A stretch of 55,172 bases of DNA from CAZFPT01 sp046541875 (GTDB taxonomy: Bacteria; Planctomycetota; Phycisphaerae; SM23-33), in assembly GCA_046541875.1 (NCBI GenBank), contig JBKHCL010000008.1:1-55172 (forward strand), in the 5' to 3' direction. Both the position numbers and the translations under genes were made by a program. Below the pieces are notes generated by a model, which was not told where the DNA came from, ran no database searches, and was given only the letters and a program-made list of their open reading frames with translations. Positions 38,959 to 47,284 of the stretch are shown here, in pieces; the first letter of the stretch is position 1; each line of letters starts with the position of its first letter.

Positions 38959-40014
38959 ATGAGATCGCACCGCCCTATCGCGCATGCCCTCGCCTGGGGG
39001 CTTTTCGCCATCGCAGGTCTGCTTGCCTCCCTCGGCTGCGACAATCCGGACAAGATTCAGCCCGAGCCCGCCGGCGACGCGACGTCCTCGCCCCAGTCGC
39101 CCGAGACGCCCGCGTCCTCCGACGCCAACACGCCCGACGACCCCAACGGCGCGGTGATGGCCACCGTCAACGACAAGCCCATTCCGATGGCTCGGCTGCA
39201 CCGGTTGCTGGTGCGCACCGAGGGGCTTTCCCTCGCGATGCAACTGGTGGTCAATGAACTGGTCGAGCAGGAGGCCGACAAGCACGATATCACCGTCAGC
39301 AAGAAGGAGGTCCGCCGCGAGGCCGACGAGACCATCGCCCGGGGCTTTGGCGAACAGGAGCTTACCGCCGAGCAGCGGGACGCCCTGCTGGAGCAGTACC
39401 TCAAGCAGACGGACATCCCCCGGGCCCAGTGGGACCTGACGATGTACCGCAACGCGCTGCTGGGAAAGCTGCTGGCGCGGACGGTAGAAGTCTCCGACCA
39501 ACAGCTTCGCGACGAGTTTAATCGCCAGTTCGGCCGACAGGTGGTGGTCCGGCACATCGAGGTCTCTTCGCTGGCCGACGCCCGCTCGGTTCTCAAGGAG
39601 CTCCAGGCCGGCAAGGACTTCGCGACGGTCGCCCGGAATCACTCCATCAACTCCTCGGCCAAGGATGGCGGACTGCTGCCTCCCATCAGTTCCAAAACCG
39701 TCGGTGTCCCCCCCGCGATGCGGTCGGTGGCGGTATCCATGGAAAAGGTCGGCGAACTCAGCGATCCGGTGAAGGTGGAGACCACGTTCCACATCCTCAA
39801 GCTGGAAAAGGTCATTCCACCGCAAGACGTGAAGTTCGAGAACAAAAAGGATGAGCTGCGCGATACCGTCCACAGCCGCGTCGTGAATCAACAGAAACAG
39901 ACCTACCTGATGCAACTGTATCAAAAGGCAGTCCGGGACGGACGCATCCGCTTTGAGAACCCGGTCCTTAAGGCCCAGTTCAAGAAGCGCGTTGAGGCCG
40001 AGTCCGCCCGCTGA
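38959..40014 (+). CDS. Parvulin-type peptidyl-prolyl isomerase lipoprotein
   Basis: 351 residues from ATG at 38959 (ATG at 38953 is possible). The N-terminus MRSHRPIAHALAWGLFAIAG leads to Cys27, a plausible though imperfect lipobox (SLGC). A SurA-N-like helical region (ANELVEQEADKHDITVSKKE-type, then AEQRDALLEQYLKQ) precedes the rotamase domain: VVRHIEVSSLADARSVLKEL, GKDFATVARNHSINSSAKDG and a TTFHILKLEKV end. It probably folds exported proteins at the membrane (PrsA/SurA/PpiD class). Divergent from the pseudopilin-like gene. Confidence 0.88.
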   Translation: MRSHRPIAHALAWGLFAIAGLLASLGCDNPDKIQPEPAGDATSSPQSPETPASSDANTPDDPNGAVMATVNDKPIPMARLHRLLVRTEGLSLAMQLVVNELVEQEADKHDITVSKKEVRREADETIARGFGEQELTAEQRDALLEQYLKQTDIPRAQWDLTMYRNALLGKLLARTVEVSDQQLRDEFNRQFGRQVVVRHIEVSSLADARSVLKELQAGKDFATVARNHSINSSAKDGGLLPPISSKTVGVPPAMRSVAVSMEKVGELSDPVKVETTFHILKLEKVIPPQDVKFENKKDELRDTVHSRVVNQQKQTYLMQLYQKAVRDGRIRFENPVLKAQFKKRVEAESAR

Positions 40015-40099
40015 GGTCGGCCCGCGCGGCGGAGGCAGCGGACGCGGACTACCCAGGGAACCGCCCCCAGGCGGGCGCCACAGCAGAAACGGACCACGG

Positions 40100-41467
40100 A
40101 TGATCTTCGGGCGATTCGGAAGCTTCGCCGGTGGCATTGACCTGCCGGACGACAAACGCCGCACCCTGGCCTTACCCATCGCGCCGATGCCCTCCACGCC
40201 GTCTCGCCTGCTGGTCCCGCTGGCACCCAGCGGCGCACCGGCAGAGCCGATCGTCGAGATCGGCCAGCATGTCTCGTTCGCCCAGCACATCGCCCAGCCT
40301 CGCCAGCCCCGCAGCCAGAACATCTACTCGCCGCTGGCCGGCCGGGTCGCGGGGTTCACCACCGCCCGGACCGCCGACCGCGACGACTACGCCACAACGC
40401 CCGCCATCGAGCTGGTGGACTGCTCACCGCCGAGCGGGATCAAACCACTCGCGCCGGTGTATGACTTCCGCAACGCCGAAAGCTCCGAGCTGCGCGATCG
40501 CATCGCCGAAGGCGGGCTGAGCACCTGTCGGCGTCGCCCCCAGCCGCTGGGATGGTGGGTGCAGCGGGCGAGGGACAACCACTGCCACACGCTCATCGCC
40601 AACGCGATGGAACACCAGCCGTACGTCACCAGCGACCACCGCCTGCTGTGCGAGTACGGAACCGAGGTGGTCCGCGGGCTTGCGATTCTCGCCCGGGCCA
40701 TCGAGGTGGATACGATCCTGCTGGCCGTCGACGGGCGGCGCACGGACGACTACCGCGAGCTGGTGGGCCCGGCGAGGCTGTTCGGGGTGGACCTGATCGC
40801 CCTGGGACACAAATACCCCACCGGATCGGACGCCGTGCTGGCCAAGGTGCTCACCAAGCGGGAAGTCCCACTGGGCGGAACGGTGATGGACCTGGGCGTG
40901 GCGATGATCGACCCGGCCGCCTGTTTCGCTGCCTATCGCTGGGTGGTGTGCGAATCGCCCCCACTGGGTCGGGTGGTGACGCTTAGCGGGGAGCACGCCG
41001 AACAGCCGGGCAATTTCTGGGTGCCCTACGGCACGCCGTGCGAGCACCTGGTAGGCTCGCTGGAGGGGACGCACATCCACGGCGGCCCGATGACCGGACT
41101 GCGTCTGCGATCCAACGTGGTGGTGGGCCCGACGACCGACGCGGTGCTCTCGCTGGCTGCCCCCGCGCCACTGCCGCCCAGCCCGTGCATCCGCTGTGGC
41201 TGGTGTACCGACCACTGCCCGGCGAGGCTGAACGTCTCGGCGCTGAACGACCATTTCGAGATGGGCGACGTGGACACGGCCTGGCGGTCGGGAACGCTCT
41301 CCTGCGTCCACTGCGGGATCTGCACCTATGTCTGCCCGGCGAGGCTGCCGCTGGCCCAGCGCGTACAGGAACTCAAGCGCTCCATCTACGTCATGCGACG
41401 GGCCGAGGCGACGACCGAACACGCCCGGAAAGCCCGGAACGCCGGTGACGACAAGGAGAGTTCATGA
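40100..41467 (+). CDS. RnfC-like electron-transfer protein with altered NADH site
   Basis: 455 residues from MIFGRFGSFAGGIDLPDDKR. The order is that of RnfC: an N-terminal barrel (IYSPLAGRVAG), the Nqo1/NuoF-like domain, an SLBB-like segment (YPTGSDAVLAKVLTKREVPL), and two ferredoxin clusters CIRCGWCTDHCP (near 363) and CVHCGICTYVCP (near 402). The GLGGAGFPT loop that binds FMN/NADH in RnfC is here GLSTCRRRPQ, and NxAECEPY is NAMEHQPY. So the iron-sulfur part is intact, but the pyridine-nucleotide site looks lost. Overlaps the next gene by 4 bases. Confidence 0.85.
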   Translation: MIFGRFGSFAGGIDLPDDKRRTLALPIAPMPSTPSRLLVPLAPSGAPAEPIVEIGQHVSFAQHIAQPRQPRSQNIYSPLAGRVAGFTTARTADRDDYATTPAIELVDCSPPSGIKPLAPVYDFRNAESSELRDRIAEGGLSTCRRRPQPLGWWVQRARDNHCHTLIANAMEHQPYVTSDHRLLCEYGTEVVRGLAILARAIEVDTILLAVDGRRTDDYRELVGPARLFGVDLIALGHKYPTGSDAVLAKVLTKREVPLGGTVMDLGVAMIDPAACFAAYRWVVCESPPLGRVVTLSGEHAEQPGNFWVPYGTPCEHLVGSLEGTHIHGGPMTGLRLRSNVVVGPTTDAVLSLAAPAPLPPSPCIRCGWCTDHCPARLNVSALNDHFEMGDVDTAWRSGTLSCVHCGICTYVCPARLPLAQRVQELKRSIYVMRRAEATTEHARKARNAGDDKESS

Positions 41468-42714
41468 GCGAACCCCATGACGCCACCGCTCCGCCCGCGC
41501 CCGACTCGCAGATGCGGTACAGCATCATCGAGGCCCCCTTCCTCCGCGCCCCGGAAAAGGCGCGAACCGTTTACCTCGTCACGCTCGGGGCTGCATGCGC
41601 GCCGCTGTTGGCCGGGGTGGTCATGTTCGGCTGGCGGGTGCTGATCGTCGCGGCCTTGGCGATCGCCACGTGCGGTATCGTCGAGAAACTCTACTTCCGA
41701 ATCACCCACGCCCCGGCGCTTCTGGGTCGATCGCATGCGTTCCTCACCGGCGTGCTGCTCACGCTCACCCTCCCACCCCACGTGCCGTGGTACATCCCGG
41801 TCGTCGGCGGAGCGTTCGCCATCCTCGTGGGCAAGGCGATCTTCGGCGGTGTGGGACACTTCCTGTGGCAACCCGCCCTGGTCGGTCGATTGGCGGTGGC
41901 CGTCCTGTTCGCCTCGACGCTGAACCCGCCCACCTGGCCGCTGCTGGCGCGGGAGCACATCGTCATCGGCGACATCGAGAACACCCGTCGCATCGAGCAG
42001 TACGACGGCTGGCGCGAGCAACAGCCGCCCCCCGAAGCCGACGGGTTCCGCCTGCCACACCCGGCCGAGACGATCCGCCGGATTACCCTCGCCGACGAGC
42101 CGCAGTTTACCGCCATCGCCTACACGCGCAGCAAGATCCCCCGCGCCAAGCCCGCCCTGCTGATGCAACTGCCTCCGATCAGCGACTTCCTCTACGGCGC
42201 CCGCCCGGGAGCCATCGGCGAGACCTGCGCGCTGGTGATTCTCGTGGCGGGGCTGTATCTGATCTACCGCAACTACGTGAAATGGCATTTGCCGTTCCTG
42301 ATCGTCGTCTCGGCGTGGATCGTCGCCGCGATCGCGCCGATCCAACTGGCCGGACCGAACGACACCGTCGAATGGGTGTGGTGGCCGTTGCTGCACGAAG
42401 GGGCCGACGTGGGGTTCACCTACGCCAACTACCAGATCCTGGGCGGCCAGATCGTCCTGGCGGCATTCCTGTTGGCCACCGAGATGACCACCCGTCCGGT
42501 CACCGCCGGCGGGCAGGCGCTGTTCGGAATCGGCGTCGGGACCAGCGCGATGCTGCTGCAGCTTTACACCGCGACGCCCATTCCCGCCTACCTGGCGGTG
42601 CTGGCGATGAACACCTTCTCCCCGCTGATCGACACGCTGTGGCGACCCCGCGTGATGGGTCAGCGATGGAGCGACTGGCTCCGTCGCCGCGCAGGACAGG
42701 GGCCCAAACGCTGA
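41464..42714 (+). CDS. RnfD/NqrB-like membrane protein
   Basis: 416 residues, about nine membrane segments. RnfD-family features are GRSHAFLTGVLLTLTLPPHV, GKAIFGGVGHFLWQPALVGR and YGARPGAIGETCALVIL. The SGAT motif whose Thr carries covalent FMN in RnfD is not found; the corresponding stretch reads LLMQLPPISDFLYG. Translationally coupled to the RnfC-like gene (ATGA overlap). No rnfA, B, E or G follows; the next gene is on the other strand. Confidence 0.82.
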   Translation: MSEPHDATAPPAPDSQMRYSIIEAPFLRAPEKARTVYLVTLGAACAPLLAGVVMFGWRVLIVAALAIATCGIVEKLYFRITHAPALLGRSHAFLTGVLLTLTLPPHVPWYIPVVGGAFAILVGKAIFGGVGHFLWQPALVGRLAVAVLFASTLNPPTWPLLAREHIVIGDIENTRRIEQYDGWREQQPPPEADGFRLPHPAETIRRITLADEPQFTAIAYTRSKIPRAKPALLMQLPPISDFLYGARPGAIGETCALVILVAGLYLIYRNYVKWHLPFLIVVSAWIVAAIAPIQLAGPNDTVEWVWWPLLHEGADVGFTYANYQILGGQIVLAAFLLATEMTTRPVTAGGQALFGIGVGTSAMLLQLYTATPIPAYLAVLAMNTFSPLIDTLWRPRVMGQRWSDWLRRRAGQGPKR

Positions 42715-42732
42715 GATCCCCAGGCCGATGGT

Positions 42733-43920
42733 TTACTGCTCCCACACCAGTCGCGGCTGTCGCCCTTCGCGGACCTCCGCGAGATACCGCCGGTACAGAT
42801 CCCACGTGGTCGTGGTGAGCTGGCGTTCGAGCAGTTCCTTGCCCTCGCCCCCGACAAAGCTCGGGCGGAAGTCTCGTGGAACTTCGAGCGTCACGTCGAA
42901 ATCGCTGGGCTCAAGCGCCACCTCTCTGCCCCGGAATTCCCCCGCGACGGCCATGAAATTCTCGGCCAGGGGCTTGGGTTCGTTGTCCGGCGTGAGCAGG
43001 CCGAACTGGTATTCGTCTTCCTTGAACTTCAGGTCGCGCGTCTTGTCGTGGCTGCACCACCAGGTAAACATGCTCGCCCCGGCACGGACGCCCAGATCCA
43101 CGCCGGACCGCATGAATGCCGCCTGCTGCGGGGTGGTACCCCACGTATCGCACGCACCGAACTCCTGGATCCAGATCGTCGGGGTCTCCTCGCGGGCGAA
43201 CAACCTCGCCAGTTGCGTGAAGAACGGCGTCAAATGCAGCGCCGGCGGGTCGTCCAGCTCGCCTTGGGTCAGGGCACTGGTGAACTTCGGCCAGGTGTGC
43301 AGGCAGATCGCGTCGTACCGGTTGGCGAGGTGATCCATCGAGAACGTCACACCCCCAACGGTGGGTCCGTGGTCGATCCCGTTGACGATGCATCCCGCGT
43401 CGCCGCGGCAGCGCAGGTGGGCGACAATCTCGTCGGCCCAGGCGTCGCCGGTGGGTGTCTCCAGGGCGTTATCCAGGCAGTTGATTTCGTTTCCCAGGTC
43501 CACACCCATGAAGTTGGGTCGATCGGCGACGGCGTCGAGGACGCGATCGAACAGCAGCTTCTCGCTGGCGATGACGGCCGGCCTGGTGAACACGTCCCGC
43601 CCGCTCACGCGCGACGGCAGGAAGAAGTACCCGCTCAGCCAACCGGTCAGCACCGCCGGCAGCACGTCCAGCCCTTCGTCCTCGGCGGCGCTCATCAGTT
43701 CGCCCAGCCGCCGGAGATGCCCCGGAGAGACGAACGTCGGGTTGGGCTGAAAGTACGGCCAGATCAACTGCACGCGGATGTGATCCGCCCCGAGCGAGGC
43801 GATCGCGCGGAAGTCCTTGCGGATCGAGTCCAGGTCCCAGTCGTTCCAGCAGTAGTACCATTGGCGGGAGGGGGTGTAGTTCAGGCCGATGCGGACACCG
43901 GCGTTCAGGTCGGTCGGCAT
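42733..43920 (-). CDS. Clan-A glycoside hydrolase (GH5-like)
   Basis: 395 residues without signal peptide, so cytosolic unless exported otherwise. TIM-barrel hydrolase pattern: IRVQLIWPYFQPNP on an early strand, acid/base Glu145 in VDLGNEINCL at the end of strand 4, LHTWPKF, and nucleophile Glu253 in TIWIQEFGAC at the end of strand 7, then FTWWCSHDK. AGAGAGG 6 bases upstream of the start. Likely acts on a beta-linked glycan such as mannan or glucan; specificity is unknown. Convergent with the RnfD-like gene. Confidence 0.85.
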   Translation of the reverse strand: MPTDLNAGVRIGLNYTPSRQWYYCWNDWDLDSIRKDFRAIASLGADHIRVQLIWPYFQPNPTFVSPGHLRRLGELMSAAEDEGLDVLPAVLTGWLSGYFFLPSRVSGRDVFTRPAVIASEKLLFDRVLDAVADRPNFMGVDLGNEINCLDNALETPTGDAWADEIVAHLRCRGDAGCIVNGIDHGPTVGGVTFSMDHLANRYDAICLHTWPKFTSALTQGELDDPPALHLTPFFTQLARLFAREETPTIWIQEFGACDTWGTTPQQAAFMRSGVDLGVRAGASMFTWWCSHDKTRDLKFKEDEYQFGLLTPDNEPKPLAENFMAVAGEFRGREVALEPSDFDVTLEVPRDFRPSFVGGEGKELLERQLTTTTWDLYRRYLAEVREGRQPRLVWEQ

Positions 43921-43947
43921 TACAATCCTCTCTGTCTGTCAGACGAA

Positions 43948-45282
43948 TTACGCAGTCCTGCGGGTGCGGCGGGCACGTCGTCGCCACGCCCATACAAAGC
44001 CCCCTGCCCCAGCCAGCGACAGCAGCGGCTCGACGGGCACGCGGAATCGCGGCGTGGAGACCGGCCCGCCGATCAGCCAGGAGATTACCACGATGGCGAT
44101 CAGCCACCACGCCACAGCGGGCAGCTTACGCCACCTCCCCGCCGCCATCACCACAAACAGCCCCAGCCCCACCAGCCGAGCAATATACACCAGCCCCAGC
44201 GGGACAGCCACCGCCACCGCGCCGGGCGAACCGCCGAAATAGTGCCTCCCCGCCGCGAGCAACCCGTTCTCGTGGAATACCCTCAGCGTACCGCGTTGCC
44301 CGCTGGTGAGCCCGATGGTCTCCAGGACGTCCGTCGCCCCGGGCAACCAGAACGCCAACGACCCCCACAGGTGCAATTTCGCATAGGTCGCCGGGTGTTC
44401 GGCGATGGTGCTCACAGCCACCTCCCGATACGCCGCCGACAGGTCGCCGAGGTCCGGGTCTTCACGATCCATCTCGATCCGGCTGATCAGTTCGTCCTGC
44501 ACCTGCCGGGGCGATTGGCCGGTCGCCTCTTCGAGCGTCATCGCCGCCGAGTAGCCCAGCAGCGTCACCGAGAAGTTGTTGGTCAGTCCCCAGTAGCCGG
44601 TCCGCACACCGTTCCGGATGACCCACGGGCTCAGCAGGACCGCCAGCAGCACGACATACACGCCGGCCTGCCTGAGCTGACGTCCCGGCCGGGCCAGCAG
44701 AAACGCCACCGCCACCACGGCCATCACTAACCCCACGGGGCGCACGAGGCACGCTGCTGCCATCGCAGCCGACGAGAGAACCAGCCACCGCCACCGACCG
44801 GTCCGGACATTCCGCACCAGCCCCCACACCGCCAGCATGAACACCAGTGCATACGGGCCGTCACTGAGCACCCGAACCGACGCCGCTGCCGCCAGCGGAC
44901 TCAACGCCTGCAACAACGCACCGACCAGGGCGACCCGAGGGCCCATCAGCTCCCAGCCGACACGGTAGACCACCCAGACCAACAGCACGTCCATCGCGAC
45001 CTGCAGGATCGCCCACAGCGGGCGGACGGTAATGCCGAACGCCCCTGCCAGGAACGCCGGATACCCCGGCAGGCGGAACACGCTTACGCCATTGGCCGGC
45101 AGTTGTCCGTTCTCACGCAGCGACTTGGCCAGCGCGATGTAGTCCTGCGAGTCGGGGGTGGTCAGCCCGCCGGCGTGCCCGTTGTCCAATGCCGTCAACC
45201 CCAACAGCAGCACCACCAGCCGAACCGTCAGAGCGATCGCCAGGATCACCAGCAGAGATCTGTTTGATTTGCCTCGGGTCAT
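43948..45282 (-). CDS. GT-C family membrane glycosyltransferase (GT39/PMT-like)
   Basis: 444 residues with about eleven hydrophobic segments. Family marks: PDSQDYIALAKSLRENG (the Asp of the first periplasmic loop), FRLPGYPAFLAGAFG, and the C-terminal STPRFRVPVEPLLSLAG. Such enzymes move a sugar from a polyprenyl phosphate to lipid or protein on the outer face of the membrane. Upstream of GH5-like gene's promoter, and divergent from queE across only 45 bases. Confidence 0.85.
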   Translation of the reverse strand: MTRGKSNRSLLVILAIALTVRLVVLLLGLTALDNGHAGGLTTPDSQDYIALAKSLRENGQLPANGVSVFRLPGYPAFLAGAFGITVRPLWAILQVAMDVLLVWVVYRVGWELMGPRVALVGALLQALSPLAAAASVRVLSDGPYALVFMLAVWGLVRNVRTGRWRWLVLSSAAMAAACLVRPVGLVMAVVAVAFLLARPGRQLRQAGVYVVLLAVLLSPWVIRNGVRTGYWGLTNNFSVTLLGYSAAMTLEEATGQSPRQVQDELISRIEMDREDPDLGDLSAAYREVAVSTIAEHPATYAKLHLWGSLAFWLPGATDVLETIGLTSGQRGTLRVFHENGLLAAGRHYFGGSPGAVAVAVPLGLVYIARLVGLGLFVVMAAGRWRKLPAVAWWLIAIVVISWLIGGPVSTPRFRVPVEPLLSLAGAGGFVWAWRRRARRTRRTA

Positions 45283-45290
45283 AAATCGCT

Positions 45291-45320
45291 ATCGTAGAAC
45301 GCTCCTCCGCCCGTTACAAT
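45291..45320. promoter_or_regulatory. Overlapping divergent promoters, queE and glycosyltransferase
   Basis: Plus strand: ATCGTA (45291-45296), 18 bases, TACAAT (45315-45320), then 7 bases to the queE ATG. Minus strand: TTGTAA (45314-45319), 17 bases, TACGAT (45291-45296), then 8 bases to the other ATG. Each -10 is the complement of the other -35, and neither gene has a correctly spaced ribosome binding site. Confidence 0.45.
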
Positions 45321-45327
45321 ACCGGCG

Positions 45328-45981
45328 ATGAGCGAGACACTGAACGTCATCGAGATCTATCGGAGCATTCAGGGCGAGAGCACGCACTCGGGCTTTCCGT
45401 GCGTGATGGTCCGCCTGAGCGGCTGCAACCTCGAATGCGAGTGGTGCGATACGACCTACGCCCGCCAGGAGGGCACGGATCTGGAGATCGATCAGATTCT
45501 CGAATCCGTCGGGGAGTTCCGCTGCCGACGCGTGGAGCTCACCGGCGGCGAGCCGCTGCTTCAGCCGGCCAGCATCGAGCTGCTGCGCCGCTTCTGCGAC
45601 GAGGGATTCACCACCCTCCTGGAGACCAACGGCTCGCAGGACATCTCTCCGGTCGACCCGCGCGTGGCAAAGATTATCGACGTGAAATGTCCCTCCAGCC
45701 GCATGGACCGCGAAAACCGCTGGGAAAACTTCAACCACCTCGGCGATCGGGACGAGTCGAAGTTCGTGCTCGCCGATCGGGGCGATTTCAAGTATGCCCA
45801 GCGCGTCCTGCGGGACTATCCGCAGCTCCACGAGCACCCGGTGACATTCTCGCCGGTGATGAATCAGCTGCGCCCCAGCGAGTTGGCCGCCTGGATGCTG
45901 GGGGCGAACCTGCCCTGTGCCGTCCGCCTGGGCGTGCAATTGCATAAAATCATCTGGCCCGACGCCGCCCGGCGTGTCTGA
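45328..45981 (+). CDS. queE: 7-carboxy-7-deazaguanine synthase
   Basis: Radical SAM enzyme that contracts 6-carboxytetrahydropterin to 7-carboxy-7-deazaguanine, on the way to queuosine and other 7-deazaguanines. 217 residues: SIQGESTHSGFPCVMVRLSG, cluster Cys33, Cys37 and Cys40 in CNLECEWC, GGEP at 73-76 for SAM binding, and LETNGS. Followed 20 bases later by queD, its substrate supplier. Confidence 0.95.
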   Translation: MSETLNVIEIYRSIQGESTHSGFPCVMVRLSGCNLECEWCDTTYARQEGTDLEIDQILESVGEFRCRRVELTGGEPLLQPASIELLRRFCDEGFTTLLETNGSQDISPVDPRVAKIIDVKCPSSRMDRENRWENFNHLGDRDESKFVLADRGDFKYAQRVLRDYPQLHEHPVTFSPVMNQLRPSELAAWMLGANLPCAVRLGVQLHKIIWPDAARRV

Positions 45982-46001
45982 GTGCCCTTTCGAGAGCTTC
46001 C

Positions 46002-46364
46002 ATGATCGCAGAGCTGGTCAAGACATTCCGTTTCGAGGCGGCCCACAGGCTGCCGAACATTCCCGAAGATCACAAGTGCCGCCACATGCACGGCCACAGC
46101 TATCGGGTGGACATCCACATCACCGGCGAGGTCGACCCCAGGGAAGGTTGGGTCATGGACTTCGGCGACGTGAAGTCGGTCGTGGCACCCGTGATCGATG
46201 AGCTGGACCATCGCGTGCTCAACGACATTGACGGGCTGGAGAACTGCACGTCCGAGTTGATCGCCGCGTATCTGTGGAAGCGCGTCAAACCCGCGCTGCC
46301 GGCGCTGTCGGCCGTCACGATCTGGGAGTCGGAGTCCTCCCGGTGTATCTATCGCGGGGAATGA
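46002..46364 (+). CDS. queD: 6-carboxy-5,6,7,8-tetrahydropterin synthase
   Basis: Converts dihydroneopterin triphosphate to 6-carboxytetrahydropterin, the step before QueE. 120 residues; zinc ligands His15, His30 and His32 in FEAAHRLP and CRHMHGHSYR, catalytic Cys26, and DFGDVKSVVAPVIDELDHRV. GAGAG upstream of the start. Forms a two-gene operon with queE. Confidence 0.95.
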   Translation: MIAELVKTFRFEAAHRLPNIPEDHKCRHMHGHSYRVDIHITGEVDPREGWVMDFGDVKSVVAPVIDELDHRVLNDIDGLENCTSELIAAYLWKRVKPALPALSAVTIWESESSRCIYRGE

Positions 46365-46380
46365 CGTTCGGCGTTGAGCC

Positions 46381-46396
46381 TCCGCGCCCGCGCGGA
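46381..46396 (+). other. Hairpin after queD
   Basis: TCCGCG and CGCGGA surround a four-base CCCG loop, 16 bases after the queD stop. There is no T-run directly after it, so it is a weak terminator candidate. Confidence 0.3.
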
Positions 46397-46472
46397 GATG
46401 GGCGTGTGTCTTTTCGACAATATGTTCATGTTTTAACGGATGTTACAGAACTGAGAAGAAACAGGATCTGCG

Positions 46473-46574
46473 CAAAGCCCAGGCAAAGCGGCTGCGGCAA
46501 AACTTGACTTCCCTGGTTACGTACGTCAGAGGACAACCGCAGGGAAGCCTGGCCAGCGCATTGCCTGGACTTTG
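46473..46574. repeat. Nested inverted repeats upstream of HUH transposase-like gene
   Basis: Outer arms CAAAGCCCAGGCAA (46473-46486) and TTGCCTGGACTTTG (46561-46574) match at 13 of 14 positions; inner arms TTCCCTGGTT (46509-46518) and AACCGCAGGGAA (46535-46546) pair with one bulge; the apex holds ACGTACGT. The whole forms one long imperfect hairpin ending 63 bases before the gene. Confidence 0.55.
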
Positions 46575-46637
46575 GTTAACACGTAGGTTACGTCCCGAAA
46601 AGGTCGCCTGGCGCAGCAAAGGAAAGGGGATCGCTTC

Positions 46638-47225
46638 ATGCCCGCTCCATGGAACGGATGGTATCATGGCGTGCTCTGCACGTATGGCACGTGGTTGCGT
46701 GGCGACCGCCGGGGATTCCGAACGCGTCATCATCGTGAACACGTCGAGGGAGACTACCGAAACCCTCCACCGGCCGGACTGTATGAGGCACTCGCACAGG
46801 AATCCGCCAAGAGCCTTCGGTTCCCGCCGGCAAAACTGACGCCCGAGGCATGCCGAGCCGTCTGTCATGCCTTCGCGGTGGCCATGCTGAAGTACCACGC
46901 GGAACTGGTGGACCTCGTTGTCTGTCCCTGCCACGCCCATCTGCTGGCCCGGTTCCCCGATCATCTGCACTCCGCGCCCGCCAATCTGCTGACCGACGGG
47001 CGAAACCCGATTCCCCGTCACATCGCCGGCAGGGCCAAACGGGCAGCCAGCCTGGCGTTGACCCGCCGAGGCCTGAAACAGAAGGGCAGACCGCTCTGGG
47101 CGAAACGAGGGAAACTTCAGCCGATCCGGGACCAGAAACACTTCGAGGCGACCATTCGATACATTCAACGCCACCAACAGGGAGGCGGGGTGCTCTGGTC
47201 ACGCCTGAAAGAATCCGACGTGTAG
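46638..47225 (+). CDS. REP-associated (Y1/HUH) transposase-like protein
   Basis: 195 residues, SD-like AGGGGA upstream. The pattern GVLCTYGTWLRGDRRGFRTR and HHREHVEGDYRNPPP at the N-terminus is one I associate with a common stand-alone Y1 family. HUH residues are His99 and His101 in CPCHAHLLARF; a candidate catalytic Tyr175 sits in TIRYIQRHQQ, corresponding to the RYI-NP helix of RAYTs. Probably a domesticated or single-copy DNA nickase, not an active IS: no terminal repeats or second gene are seen. Confidence 0.75.
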   Translation: MPAPWNGWYHGVLCTYGTWLRGDRRGFRTRHHREHVEGDYRNPPPAGLYEALAQESAKSLRFPPAKLTPEACRAVCHAFAVAMLKYHAELVDLVVCPCHAHLLARFPDHLHSAPANLLTDGRNPIPRHIAGRAKRAASLALTRRGLKQKGRPLWAKRGKLQPIRDQKHFEATIRYIQRHQQGGGVLWSRLKESDV

Positions 47226-47284
47226 CAGCTTCCTGTTTACACACCCTCGCTTGCGTCGTCTAATGAGTCGGAAAGGAGTCAGCC

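Noticed and set aside
46443..47177. 244-codon minus-strand frame over the transposase-like gene
   Set aside because: No recognisable protein; the plus-strand frame has HUH residues and a ribosome binding site.
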